64,000 bases of DNA from Acephala macrosclerotiorum. Taxonomy: Eukaryota; Ascomycota; Leotiomycetes; Helotiales; Mollisiaceae. Of the stretch, positions 47,469 through 59,401 are shown one piece after another. The position numbers were made by a program, and so were the translations under genes. Under the pieces are notes generated by a model. That model ran no database searches. It was not told where the DNA came from and saw only the letters and a program-made list of their open reading frames with translations. Position 1 is the stretch's first letter. Every line of letters begins with the position of its first letter. The stretch spans positions 1 to 64,000 of the forward strand of contig MU119232.1 of NCBI GenBank assembly GCA_014904845.1, read 5' to 3'.

Positions 47469-49561
47469 TACGGTTTTGAGTCGATGGAGAAGAAGACATC
47501 GGTGAGGGAGCGGATGGAGTTGAGGCAGCGGAGGAGGACGTCTGCGCGTTGGAGGGTGGGCGTGTGGGTTATGGTGGTGGGGGGCATGGAGAAACAGATT
47601 TCGCAGAGATACATTTCGACGGAGTGGTAATGCATGAGCAGCATTGCTGAGAAAATATCAGTTCCACCTAAAAGTTGATAGGCAAGGAAAGAGAGGTTTG
47701 ACGAGATTGTATGCTTACCATCTTCCTGGAGGTTCTGAGGCAACGAGGCCCGGTACTTCTGTAAATCCGACATCAGCAACTTGAAGTGGACTTCAACAGC
47801 TGGAGTCCAGACTCGCGGCTGCGAAGGGAATCCTCGGATGCCACTGTGCTTAACGTCTTCAGAGATCCGTTGAATCCCCACAAGATAAGCAAGATAAGTG
47901 TCATTCTCACTTTCGGGAGAGCCTGAAATATCATCGTAGCAATGTTGGATGTAAGGGGTCCAGTCCAACGGGTTGACGCGACAAAAGGCCGAAGAGACCT
48001 AGCAAGAAGTGTGAGTAAAGACATATCATTTCTTACAGAGGATAATCCTATCACATACACACGAGAAAAGATAGAAGCATGCAAGAATGGCTCTCTTTTC
48101 GTCCTTGGAAGGCGCAGCGCGACGAGTATAAGTCAGCTGGTTGGAAGAGATTATGTCCTTCATTTCGTCCAGAAACCTCTCGTGGTTCTCCAAGGTTGTC
48201 AGAGGCATGTAAAGATGTAAATCGACGACAAGGGAAAATGCTATTCCCACGAGGGTAGTCAACTGTGATCGGGCATGACACACTCCGTTGTACCTATGGA
48301 GTCCAGCTGCATCAGACGTAAACTCGGGGATGTGGACATTGAAGGGAATCCACCAAGTAATGAATATGAGCAGTCCTTGAAGCATGTCGAGATTTCCTCT
48401 CTCGCGGAATAATAGGGTCTCTGTTACGTGGCGGAGGAATTCTTGACCCAGCTCTATTTGGCGGAAGGAATCATAGTAAGAAGCTGATCCAATGATAGCT
48501 CGGTAAACGAACGGCCTTTGGCTTGAAAGCGTCGCGGCAGTAACATCTGCTGGAATGGAGATGAACGGAACTTGTCGGGCTAGACTGTCCCGGAAGATAT
48601 CAAGAAGCGCACCAGAATCCGCAGGGGTCATAGCCGTGGGCATTGGAGGTATCACCGCCATCGGCTGGAATCGCAGGTCTCTGACTATCGGCGGCACATC
48701 GCCGTCCAGACGTTGTGAGGCAGAAACATCGTCTGGTGGTGTCCTACTGGATGTTGACTGGGTCGGGGGAGGACTGTCGCCATTGAGTAAAGGAGAATCC
48801 GAGGCGGCGAGCGCTGTGACTAAGCCATTTAGCTTTATTTCAAGCTCGGCAATGCGTTCGGCCTGGGCTCTTTGTCTGGAAGCAGGGGTTAGTATGAGCC
48901 ACGTGACATGAACGTTTCTCGAGCCTCGTAACTCACGTATTTTCCCCAGCTTTCCTCTTACGTACGACAGGGATTTGCACACAGTCTCTGCTCAAGCGAT
49001 TGCACCTATGGGTATGGCGAAGGTCATTCACATGTCTTTTAAATAGAGGGAGGACTTTGGAAGCTCACCTCTCGCATTTTCCGTCCGTCTGGCCATAGCA
49101 TTTGGTCTTGGCCTTGACACAATTCTGACATGCCTATGCTCGGGGATTGGTGTATTCCGTTATGTTAATTCCATGAGATTGAATTGAGGGAGGAGCTGCT
49201 TGAATATAAGATGCCCGACGGAGTAAGAAGACTTCGTCTCCGTCGGAGTGAGATTTTGCCCCTGCAGACTCGCGTACAGCTGACGCTAGGCCCACTTGAG
49301 CATGCATTTCAAACTCCTCACTCCGTAGACAATACCAAGCCATCGGGCACTTTGACAAACACTGTTTCCCACCATTAGAAAAGATGAGATAGGATCAAAT
49401 CAAATCTTCAAAGTACAGAGTTTCTCACTCGAGCAATCAAATACGGAGATGGCAAGAAGGATTGCATAGGGGTACTTTTCATACTCGTCATAAACTCGTA
49501 GCCTCGTCCATACCATTGTACAACCACTTCTGGGATATTGAACATGACCCTTCCCCTTCGC

Positions 49562-51823
49562 TTAGCCCTCCTCCTCCTCCTCTGCGAGTCTGGTAGGGCT
49601 GACAGCTGGGCTAGTCTTGATTTTTGGCCTACTCTTGAAGACGCTGGCATAGTCCGGGTCTCCCTCAAGCAATTCAATTGCGCTAATGTCCGGCATGACA
49701 ACCTCCTCCACCTTCGGGAAGTAGCTGGACTCCCTCTGCTTCTTTTTGGCATCCTTGACACTCCTCCTCCGCTCCAATTGAGCCTTCTTCTGAGCTGCTT
49801 CGAAGCCAGCCATGCTTTTTCGGGTTCGCTCGATTAGGTCGGCGTGCTTGTCAGAGTCATCAACACTGGAGGTTCGAGGTGCCATAGATGGCCGAGACTT
49901 AATTGCGAGGCGAGGGAGATCAGGGACATCGAACTCGTCGTGGAGGTCTGAGATATGAGAGTGGGAAGCGCGGGACATTGACAACCGAGTCCGCTCCGCC
50001 AGGGACAATGTGTGTCGTACTTTCTTTGGGGAAGGAGAGGCAGCGGAGACAGAGTTCAGGATGTGATCTGCAAGGTCGGACTCTGAATCAGCAGCAACAC
50101 CTGACTTCGGTATTTCCAACGGCGGAGGCGTGGAGGCCAGCGGTTGTGGGGACGGCGATCGGTCTTGAGGGATGACAATAGGCTCCAAAGTGCTGATCCT
50201 TGATGGGATATTTGTATGGACTAGGCTTGTCTCAGTTGTCTGCTTGGGGGGAGATTCCTGGACGGCACGTGGTGGAGGCGGATGCATCTTCTGACTCGAT
50301 TTTCCTCGACTGTGAACTGCTGAGGCTGGTGTTCGACGCGTAGATTTTGTTGCATAGCTAGTCGCTCCAGGAGAGCCAACTTCATCGCCGTCACTCGCTG
50401 AAGACCACTCTTCATCATGAGCTGTAGCTACGTCTTGCTGGACAGTGGGCGGTGAAAGCGACCTTTCTTTCTCGGGAACATGGGTTTGTCGCGGAGGTCG
50501 TTTAGAAGGAGCCTTGGCTTTGCCTACATCTGCCAACTCTGATTTCATGTTCTCAATCAATCGACTGTATTCCTCCAAAGACACTGTTGCAGGCCGAATC
50601 TGTTTGTCTGGGCTTGCTTGTCCAATCTGCAAAGCTTGATGTTTTGTGAATCCGAGGTCGATCTTCTGCTGTTCTGGCGCAGGAGCAGACTTCTTGGATG
50701 GGGATGTACCATCAGGCTTGAGAAGTGTCTTTCCAAAGTCCTGCCATCTTGCGAGGCGGTTCTCCTGGTCCTTCACTCGGGCGTCAAGTTGCTCCAAAAG
50801 GCCAACCTTATGCGTCCCTTCAATGTCCCCAATACTGCCTGCTTCAACATGCTTCCATACTTTGTCGAACCGTGTAGCCAGAACCCCATCTGCGTTTGCT
50901 CGACTATCGCCGTATAGTATTGTCTCCAGCCATTCCTGATTTCCAGACCAGTTCTGCTCGAGCTGTTCTTGCAATTCCATAACCTCTGGTCCGGATATGT
51001 GTTCGCGTGCTTCGTTCTCTTCGATAGCTTGCTTCAACTGTTCGTGTCTTCGTGCAATCCGACGCTCGTTCAAATCGAGAAGATCTCTAAAATCGTGGTA
51101 TTTGGCATTTGCCTCTTTCTTTCCACGCAGGCGCTTGCTGAGAGAAGCCTTGTGTGCCACGATCAGCGCAGATAGGACTGACCGCTCTCCAGTGTAAGAG
51201 AAGTTTTCCATTGCAAGGTGTTTTGCCAGAGCTTCATATTCGGCAGAACCACCCTCTTGAAGGGCTTTCTTCAGAACTACATTCGAGAATACAGCTAGAA
51301 CTTCTGCTAATCGTTCACCTTTGCATTCGTCTAGCATGGTCTTTCGCAGCACAGTATCTCGTCCCAGAAATCCATTCTTTTTGGCTTGATCGAGACATCG
51401 AAATAGGGCAGCGCGTAGATTCAATGACTGTAGAGGTTCGAGAGGAGGGAAGAAGGGTTGTAGTTTCTGTGAGAAGGTCAGTGGATAGCTTTACATTGAA
51501 TGTCCAGGGAGGGCTTGTACATCTCGTGCCAGCTCCGGGTCCCAAAGAGCAAAGAGCTGGAATAATGCCCACTCGACGCATTGGATCCGCTTCTTCTGGT
51601 TTTGCTGCGAGTCCTTGGTAGAGAATGTGAGAACGGTAATATTCGGCCAGTCGTTGCGCAGATCCAGGTCTAGAAGCCTCAGATTAGTGAGGAAGAGTGT
51701 GACATTGGATGGTCCTGATGATAATGATGGTGGTGGTTGTGAAACGGCTGCGGAAATTGGAGGTTTCAATGTCCCAGCAGCTCGGAGACTTCGAGAACGT
51801 GCCAGCGGAGGATTTGTAGCCAT
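49562..51823 (-). CDS. HAUS augmin-like complex subunit 6 family protein
   Basis: Augmin recruits gamma-tubulin to existing spindle microtubules. Two exons (51823-51521, 51466-49562) give 735 aa. The N-terminal HAUS6-type domain is clear: VTLFLTNLRLLDLDLRNDWP, KKRIQCVEWALFQLF, then, after splicing, KLQPFFPPLEPLQSLNLRAALF and RKTMLDECKGERLAEVLAVFS. A central coiled-coil region (about residues 220-290, rich in Glu, Arg and Lys) follows. The second half is low-complexity Ser/Pro-rich with RTRxSM-like repeats that could be kinase sites (RTRLSMSRAS, RTRKSMAGFE). Cytosolic/spindle role is inferred from the family. Confidence 0.88.
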
Positions 51824-52232
51824 CCTCGATTCAATAATAGCATGGTATCTTCATACGATGTCTGTGAAGCGGTCAGAGGGTTTGACGTGGGGTTTCGTAA
51901 ACAAACGAATCGCGCTGTTGCAGGGCGGTGAGAGATTCTGCCAGCCTCACGACAATGCTCCCAAAAGTCAACCTCGAAAGTTCTGCAACATGAGGGACAT
52001 TCAATGCCAAACTCGCAGAACCCACGACGGATGGACCACTCGAGATGATTCTGATGGCACTACCCAAGTCCTAGAGGTCTAGATTACGAACCTCAATATC
52101 CTATGACTGTTGAGTTACTCTAATGGACAGCTTATCTATTCGAAGAGTAGCCTTGCAGGTATTGCAACACGAAGGATGTTAGTTCTTAGAAAGGCGGCTA
52201 AACACTTATGGTTCCTTTATCTATGAACATCA

Positions 52233-52822
52233 ATGTCCCACAAGCTCTGGTCCGTTTTGTTGGACATCGAGGGCTTTAAGGATTGGGAAATCGTTGGACG
52301 CTTAGATCGAACCCCTCGAGTATCCCACGAAGGACATTCGCGCACAAGTAATGCTCTCCTAGTTCTATAGCAAATAAATGAGGGCTGGGGATATGTGGTT
52401 GACAAACTTGATGTTCCACTATTCCACAGGCTCTGGGACATTGCCACGGACATCGACGACTGAGGCGTTCGATATCGAAGTGTTACTCGTTAGCATTCAC
52501 ATAGCATTCCAATCTTGAACTCAAAACATAGCAAGACGAGGCACATTCGAAAGCGCAAGACGCTTGCTATACTCAACATGGGATATGCGGTGGTCGAGAT
52601 TGCGGCTCCTAAAGGGTCATACAGAAGGTCAATGTTCCTGCAACTCGGGACATTCTACCGGTACCAAGGTCCTCCACCATCCAATTCCACTGTAGCCCAG
52701 CAACATAAATGGAAATTCGCACCCAGTCAAAGCAGCGTGGTCAAGCTGGCTGCATTCTGGATTGCATGGCGTTCACCAAAGGCTATTGTTAGAAAAGCTC
52801 GATGTCCCACCAGTTCTGGGAC
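52233..52822. repeat. Degenerate dispersed motif, four copies
   Basis: Four loosely similar blocks begin near 52233, 52411, 52632 and 52801. Each has ATGTCCCAC- or ATGTTCC-like sequence followed closely by (G/T)CTGG or CGGGACA. The best pair is ATGTCCCACAAGCTCTGG (52233) and ATGTCCCACCAGTTCTGG (52802). Spacing is about 170-220 bp. They may be remnants of an old tandem repeat. Confidence 0.4.
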
Positions 52823-53291
52823 GCTGTGGATATCTCAAACTCCTGTCTACGAATTTCGATCGCCTCTTTCTCTTACTTTTTCTGCCAGAGACCCCAGCAA
52901 AACCAGAAGAAGAGAATCCCGTGCTTCGAGGGGGACAGAAAAGGGGTTGCACGCCATTGTTTATCTTGGATTTACTTTCTATGATAAGCTCGTGTCTACC
53001 GACGTCTGTTTTGCCATTGAGCTCCCTCCTCTTCCGTTGCGGGAGTGGTTTGGCCTAGCGGATTCGAAGGAATCTTCAGCACAAGCGTTGCATGTGATAG
53101 GATATCAATGTCTTGTTGAGTAGGACCCGTTCGACTCTCGCATGCTTCCTCACCAAGGTCTGGTTAGTAAAAAGCGCCTTCTTCCAAGTCTTCGACCCAA
53201 CCCGAGACGATCAGACAAGTTTTGGAGCCGCACCGCCACCTGCGGGTCTGGTTTCGATGGCAGCCGAGATACCCGAAACTCTTCCAGCCGC

Positions 53292-53318
53292 CGTGACCGT
53301 GACCGTGACCGTGACCAT
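53292..53318. repeat. Hexanucleotide microsatellite (GTGACC)n
   Basis: Four consecutive GTGACC units followed by an imperfect fifth (atgac). Lies in non-coding sequence upstream of the GH72 gene. Confidence 0.85.
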
Positions 53319-53825
53319 GACTGAGGAGCAAAACCTCAATTTTAGCTTCCAATTGCAGCAAAAGAGCAAGAATCTCCGTTCTCTGGCTCGCCATTGAAGT
53401 CTCACCCAAGAATATTAACTTCCAAGTCCACGATCGCCTTTATTTGTGACGCAGCTTCCCCTTTTCATCACGAAATCACCTGACTCGCCCCGATTTTCTT
53501 GGCAGGGGCATCTCGCTAGTCCACTGGATGACAGGGATCTTCGTAACTGGCCGCGTAATGATCCAAAACAAATCTCGTTGCAGGTCCTGGTGCCAAATTT
53601 GAAGTTCGTTTCGAGATTTTAGGGGGCCGAGCTCCCTCGTTCCCATTTGGTTTTCATCTCTCTTCTTTCGTTCTGCCAAGACTTTCGTTTCTCCTTGGCA
53701 TCAACCCTCGTTACTTCCTTACTATCGCGAGGCTGAATTCAAAAAGCTTCATTCTTCTCTACACTCATTAGCATTTCTCGCATACTTCTCTATTTTATTC
53801 CCTCATTTCCTTGATTTTTCATAAC

Positions 53826-55302
53826 ATGAAGCAGTTTTTGTTTGGTAGTCTTCTGGCCGCCGCACTTTCATCTAGTGTTGCTGCATCTGGATCACCTGTC
53901 ATTGCGGCGCGAGCGACCAGCACGACAGTCCAGGCTGTCACGATCACGGGAAATGGCGAGTTCATGAATTATCCAAGTCAAAGAAATTGACGCTGACTCC
54001 ACGCAGCATTCTATCAAGGTTCTGACCGATTCTACATTAGAGGAGTAGACTATCAGCCAGGTGCGTACTTTCCTCACGCATATCATTGGTCAATCTCTCA
54101 CACTTGTAGGCGGAGGAACTGGTGTCGAATCCGATCCAATTTCGAATGCAACAGCATGCAAACGAGACATTCCATACTTCACCAAGCTTGGTATCAACAC
54201 CATCCGAGTCTATGCTGTCGACAATACGGCCAATCACGATGAGTGCATGGACGCCCTTGCCGAAGCTGGAATCTACCTCGTCCTTGACACCGATACCTCC
54301 AAGTACTCTCTGAATCGACTTGAGCCCAAGGAATCATACAACAGCGTATACCTCCAATCCGTCTTCGCCACTATCGACGCTTTCGCCAACTACACCAACA
54401 CCCTCGCATTCCTTTCAGGAAACGAGGTCATCAACGACGTTAACACTACAGACTGCGCTCCCTATGTCAAGGCCGTCGTACGGGACATGAAGCAATACAT
54501 TGGCAGCAGAGGCTACCGATCAATCCCAGTCGGCTATTCAGCAGCAGACGTCTCTCAAAACCAAGAAATCCTAGCTAACTACTTAAACTGCGGAACCGAC
54601 GACCAACGCAGCGACTTCTACGCCATCAACGACTACTCATGGTGCGACCCCTCCTCATTCACAACCTCGGGTTGGGATACTCTCGTCGCGAACTACACCG
54701 GATATGGCATTCCTCTCTTCATGTCCGAATACGGCTGCATCACAAACACCAGAACATTCTCTGAAGTAGCCGCCCTTTACAGTACCGAAATGACAGGCGT
54801 CTTCTCCGGTGGCTTGGTATACGAATATTCCGAAGAAGGCAACGACTACGGCCTCGTCACCATCTCCGGTGACACTGTGTCTCCAAACTCGGATTTCACC
54901 TATCTCTCCTCCGCCTACGCTGCAGCCACTAACCCCTCCGGTAACGGAGGCGCCACATCCACCTCCGCAGCAACCACTTGTCCCACCGAAAGTTCAGAAT
55001 GGGATGTTTCCGGTGATGCGCTGCCGGCGATTCCTTCTGAGGCGGAGGTATATATGAGTACAGGCGCTGGGACGGGCCCGGGCTTGGACGGAAGTGGGAG
55101 TCAGGATGCGGGGACGGCTGAAAATGAGAGTACGGGGACTGCAACGGCGGGGTCGGGGACGGTGACTGAGACGGCGAGTTCGAGTTCGAGTTCTAGTTCG
55201 AAGAAGAGTGGTGCGGCAGTGCGGGCGCCTGTTGATATAAAGGCTTTTGGTGTGTGTATGGTGGTGGTTGTGTCTATGATTGGTGGGATGGCTTTGTTGT
55301 AA
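53826..55302 (+). CDS. GPI-anchored 1,3-beta-glucanosyltransferase, GH72 (Gel/Gas family)
   Basis: Elongates and branches cell-wall beta-1,3-glucan at the outer plasma membrane. Three exons (53826-53955, 54007-54060, 54110-55302) give 458 aa. A signal peptide (MKQFLFGSLLAAALSSSVAA) is followed by the GH72 domain: FYIRGVDYQPGG, CKRDI, GINTIRVY, acid/base Glu167 in SGNEVIND, NDYSWCDPSSF, and the nucleophile in SEYGCI (about residue 270). There is no C-terminal CBM43 module; the domain leads directly to a Ser/Thr-rich stalk and a hydrophobic tail (FGVCMVVVVSMIGGMALL), the expected GPI signal. The first intron starts with GC (GCGAGT); no GT donor preserves ITGNAFYQGSDR. Stands alone. Confidence 0.94.
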
Positions 55303-55596
55303 TTTGATTGATGTGCACGGTGGTATTCTGCTTTTGCAATAAATGGCTGGCGAGTATAAGATTATATATTCTTAATTATATGGATGGCATCAGCATTGCC
55401 AATGTCCCAGCCCTACGTGGACTTTCCAAGATCTGGGCTGAATGCCTCGAGTGACCTATGCCTTCTCTTCCCGCTTATTGCTCTTCTGCTAGCAGGCTTT
55501 AAGGCTTCGACATCGCACAATATTCTCAGTGCCTAGGAACAATCAAAAGGAGAGATTCAAAGCAGCTGAGAGCCAGGAACCTGAGCTTGCCGCACA

Positions 55597-56433
55597 TCAC
55601 AACTTACTTGGAACCCACCTCGGTTTCCTCTTCTCAACAAAGCTCTTCACGCCCTCTTTCATGTTCTCACCACCATCCATCCTACTATACCAATTCTCCA
55701 TGATCAACCTCGTGCCTTCCTCGGCACTCACACCTTCCCATCCCATCTTAATTCCTTCTCTCGAAACGATAACACTATCCGGACTATTCGCAGCAATCAA
55801 CCCCGCAATCTTAATCGCCTCCTCAACACACCCCTTTTCAACAACTTTATTTACAATCCCCCACTCCCTAGCCTCATCAGCACTCAACGTCCTCCCCGTC
55901 AACGCCATCTCCATCGCCCTCTGTTTCCCCACCGTCCTCGTCAACCTCGTCAAAGCTCCGGCAAGAGCAACAACCCCAATCTTGACTTCCGGCAACCCAA
56001 ATTGTGCCCCTTGATCCGCGATCACGATGTCAGCGTTGATGATCATCTCGCAGCCTCCGCCGAAACAGATCCCGTTCACGGCACAGATGACGGGCTTCTT
56101 TCCATTTCGACGACTTAGTCCTCCGAATCCAGAGCTAGGTTGTATCCTTGTCTTGCCCTCTTGGTTTGCTTGATTCCACTCTTTAAGGTCCGCGCCAGCG
56201 CAGAATGCCCGCCCACTACCTGTCAATATGGCGCAGAGGAGAGAAGGTTCGTCGTCGTACCATCGAAATAAAGCGTCAAGTTGGTGGTGTCCGAGATTAT
56301 TGATGCAATTGAGGTCTTTCGGACGATTGAGCGTTATGAGTAGGATGGAAAGAGTCGGGAAGGAAATCACCACATCTACAACTTGAGGAGGAGGAGTGGT
56401 TGTGAAGGTTCGTTTTGTCGCTTGGGAGGACAT
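55597..56433 (-). CDS. Enoyl-CoA hydratase/isomerase family protein with PTS1 (SKL)
   Basis: A crotonase-fold enzyme acting on an acyl-CoA, most likely in peroxisomes. A single exon of 278 aa from the ATG at 56433; the open frame extends to 56754, but the upstream part has low-complexity composition and would mask the natural N-terminus. The oxyanion-hole blocks are GRAFCAGADLKEW and NGICFGGGCEMI. Both candidate catalytic Glu positions are filled (CEMI and LPEVKIG), so hydratase activity is plausible. The protein ends WVPSKL, a canonical type 1 peroxisomal targeting signal. It could function in fatty-acid or branched-chain/other acyl-CoA breakdown; the exact substrate is not readable. Confidence 0.9.
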   Translation of the reverse strand: MSSQATKRTFTTTPPPQVVDVVISFPTLSILLITLNRPKDLNCINNLGHHQLDALFRWYDDEPSLLCAILTGSGRAFCAGADLKEWNQANQEGKTRIQPSSGFGGLSRRNGKKPVICAVNGICFGGGCEMIINADIVIADQGAQFGLPEVKIGVVALAGALTRLTRTVGKQRAMEMALTGRTLSADEAREWGIVNKVVEKGCVEEAIKIAGLIAANSPDSVIVSREGIKMGWEGVSAEEGTRLIMENWYSRMDGGENMKEGVKSFVEKRKPRWVPSKL

Positions 56434-57027
56434 TGTGGAAATTCGAGCGCGGGAGTGAGGGAGGTTTTTGTGGACAAGCACTGGACAAGCGGTTTGGGAG
56501 AGGGTGTAGTTCGTGAATGCTGGGTCGGACGGAGTCTGCGGCATGGGGTAGAGTTCTTGTTCATGGGGGGAAGAGCATTGTGCTGTTGGTGAGGGGTAAG
56601 GTGAGATTTGTATGTTGAAGTGAAGAGTAATCGTGGGGGTAAACCTAGACCGAGATGCCGAAATCTGGGGTAGGTGAAGCAACCAGGCTAGGCTCGGAAC
56701 AGTTAGCTTCTGGAGGCGTGAGCCATCACTTTCTGACTTATATCTGTACAACACAGAAAAATATCATGGATCTATCTGGTGCAGCATCTCCGCCTGTCTC
56801 ACAATACGTTGCTTTAAGCCTGGAGCTCTGAGTCAACAAGTGTCCTCTCAGTGTCTGCAAGGTCAATACTATATAGAAACGACGAGGGACCAGGGAACCT
56901 ACCTGCACATTCACTCATATCATTGCCTCTAAAAGCCTCCAGGCAGTTCTGCAGCCTTTTTCTTGTAGCCACTCAACTGGCAACTTTCATTTCCGTTCTC
57001 CAGCAGTATGCTATATGCATCAAACTC
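56434..57027. promoter_or_regulatory. Divergent intergenic region of hydratase and amidase genes
   Basis: About 0.6 kb holding both promoters. A TATA-like ctatatag at 56869-56876 lies about 150 bp before the first amidase ATG. No other element recognised. Confidence 0.45.
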
Positions 57028-59160
57028 ATGTTCCATTCCACTTCACGCCGTATACGGCGCCGGGTCTCGGGTTGGGACATGACGCTCCAGCTTCGCTCTA
57101 CTCCAACTTCTTACGAGCTTTTACCAACTTCATTCACACTCCCAGATAATGCGAAGCAGAGGACTCGACACCCATTTGCTGTTATGCTGCTCTTTATTCT
57201 TCTCTTGCTAGTATTTTGTGGTGTCAGCACGGTTGTGATATTCAAATCTTCGGATTCCGGCCGCAAGTTACCTCTACCTTGCTACCCAACATACGCTAAC
57301 CTTTGTCAGATTATCCATCACTAACAGATGCTACCATCGATACGCTCACGGAAGGACTCCAGTCCAAGAAGTTCACGAGTGTCGATCTTGTAAAGGTACA
57401 CTTTACTCCTCTCCATCTTCGAGGCTTTGCCAACGAGTGAATTCAGGCCTACCTCGCCAGGATCGCTGAGGTCAATAATTCATTCCATGCTGTAACGGAG
57501 GTTAATCCAGATGCTCTGGCCATTGCAGCTGAGTTGGATCAAGAACGTTCGGCAGGTTCCATTCGTGGGTAAGGATCAAAATGAACTAAGATCTGCAAAA
57601 TACTTATAATCCTAGGTCCCTCCATGGAATTCCGATTCTTATCAAGGATAACATTGCAACCGACGACAAAATGAACAATACAGGTATATCTCAAGACGAA
57701 AAATCTTCATGCAAGCTGACCGTTTTAGCTGGTTCGTGGGCCCTTCTGGGAGCCAAAGTACCTCGGGACGCTACCGTTGCGCTAAAACTTCGAGCTGCTG
57801 GAGCCATCCTCCTGGGGAAATCGAGTCTCAGTCAATGGGGAAACTCCAGATCTTTCAACCCAAGCAATGGTTGGTCGGCCTTGGGTGGTCAAGTCTACGG
57901 CCCGTATGTCCCTCACCAGGATCCAGGGGGAAGTTCGAGCGGAAGCGCTGTAGCATCTACGTATGCCGATTCCTTGAAAACATAAGATATCACTGATCTC
58001 GTTCTAGACTTGGCCTGGCTTTGGGCTGCTTGGGAACCGAGACCGACGGCTCGATTACGGGACCTTCTTCGTCTAATAATGTTGTCGGAATTAAGCCAAG
58101 TACGTCGCATTCATATTCGAATCTCTGACACGTATTGAGGCTGATAAACTTTCAGCTGTTGGACTGACATCTAGATATCTCGTAATACCCATAAGCGAGC
58201 ACGAAGACACAGTCGGGCCCATCGCAAGAACAGTCAAAGACGCTGCACATATTCTACAAGCAATCAGTGGTGTCGATTCGCACGATAATTACACATTCGC
58301 CATTCCGGATGATATCATACCGGACTACATTGCTGCCTGCAGATATTCTGCACTATCTGGTTCTCGGATCGGTGTTCCTCGCAACGTTATATCACTTAAT
58401 TCAGATGCAGACAATACAATAGGGCCAGAAATTGACGCATTTGAGCGAGCACTTGATGTCCTTAGAGCAGCTGGTGCCATTGTTGTCGAGCATACCAATT
58501 TCACTGCTGCCATCCAATATTTCAACTCGAACTTACCACAAATCATACAAAACGCAGACTTGGTCATAAATCTACAAACGTACCTAGAATCTCTAATTTA
58601 CAATCCGAGGAACATCACTTCTTTGGTTCAGTTGCGCGATTTTACTCGATCGTTTCCGCTCGAAGGCTACCCTACGCGAGACACTGGAAATTGGGACCAA
58701 GCACTAGAGAATTGGAACAACACAGACCCCCGATTCTGGCCTGCTTACCAACAAAATTTCGATTATGGTGGGGATGGAGGTCTACTAGGTGCTATTAAGC
58801 GCTATAATTTGGATGCCGTAGTCTTGCCAGCGGATTTTGCAGCTGGATGGGCCTCCATTGTCGGCGCGCCAATTGTAACTTTGCCCCTAGGCGCCTATCC
58901 GGTTGGCACGCCTGTCGTGAAAACCACATTGGGGTTGGTCAAGTCTGCTTCAAACATTCCGTACGTTTATGAGGATGTCTCAGCTCAGACTTGAACTAAT
59001 TACATTCTTTAGGTTTGGAATCAGCTTTCTCGGAGCACGATTCACAGAAGAGAAACTCATTGGCTTGGCGTATGCCTTCGAGCAGAGGACAATGGTCAGG
59101 GACAAAGTAAAGCCATATATCATTCCAGAATTTGAGATTGCAGACGTACTTAGGAGATAG
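57028..59160 (+). CDS. Amidase-signature enzyme with N-terminal membrane anchor
   Basis: Hydrolyses an amide bond through a Ser-cisSer-Lys triad. Eight exons (57028-57262, 57310-57395, 57447-57568, 57616-57683, 57729-57960, 58008-58099, 58156-58960, 59013-59160) give 595 aa; a second ATG at 57079 gives 578. One hydrophobic segment (FAVMLLFILLLLVFCGVSTVVIF) near residue 55 should act as a signal anchor, so the enzyme probably faces the lumen or outside. Triad blocks: GIPILIKDNIA (Lys), PGGSSSGSAV (cis-Ser) and ETDGSITGP (nucleophile). The first intron has a consensus GC donor (GCAAGT). Several NxT sites fit a glycosylated protein. The CmcJ-like gene lies 241 bp downstream, same strand. Confidence 0.93.
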
Positions 59161-59401
59161 GTAATGCCTCGTGGCTCTGATTGTGAATTTGTGGTTTCCA
59201 TGCCTAGGTATTGGCCGAACAACGAATGGAATTCATGCTTAGTCGCCCCCGTTATAAGATTACAAAAGCATTCTCGGGCCTAGGCTCCTTTCCTCAGCGG
59301 GGTTTTCTCGTGAGCGGTCTGCCATATTCCACAGGCGCGGCAACGACCCAACGAATTCAACGGAACTGCAAACGATAGACACACCCTTGAGAAGTGGAAA
59401 A

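Larger units (their letters stand above)
45772..49307 (-). pseudogene. Zn2Cys6 transcription factor gene interrupted by a Tc1/mariner transposon
   Basis: Exons 49133-49069, 49005-48937, 48875-48059, 47998-47719 and 47667-47469 encode a zinc cluster (CQNCVKAKTKC...CERCNRLSRDC, CX2CX6C spacing in both halves), a short coiled linker (AQAERIAELEIKLNGL) and a fungal-specific regulatory domain. The coding sequence breaks at SKPY, where a transposon sits. Beyond it the frame resumes at once (VNFSPAVKDQMYFAMM) from 46164. Removing the element and one TA copy restores the frame exactly. A one-base slip near 46040-46050 separates TLDL from SSLDRVVEMMENAS. The first exon is uncertain; MHAQVGLASA at 49307, spliced by GTACGC, is the best candidate. 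It would have been a regulator; neighbours suggest control of the MFS gene, but that is inference. Confidence 0.88.
51824..53825. other. Intergenic region, 2 kb, with degenerate repeats
   Basis: A plus-strand frame of 202 codons (52515-53123) has no recognisable domain and overlaps degenerate repeat copies, so I do not call it. The region contains the repeats and the hexamer array listed separately, and the promoter of the GH72 gene with a long pyrimidine-rich tract (about 53690-53810). Confidence 0.45.

Noticed and set aside
52515..53123. 202-codon plus-strand frame
   Set aside because: No domain, overlaps degenerate repeat blocks, and no splice or context support.
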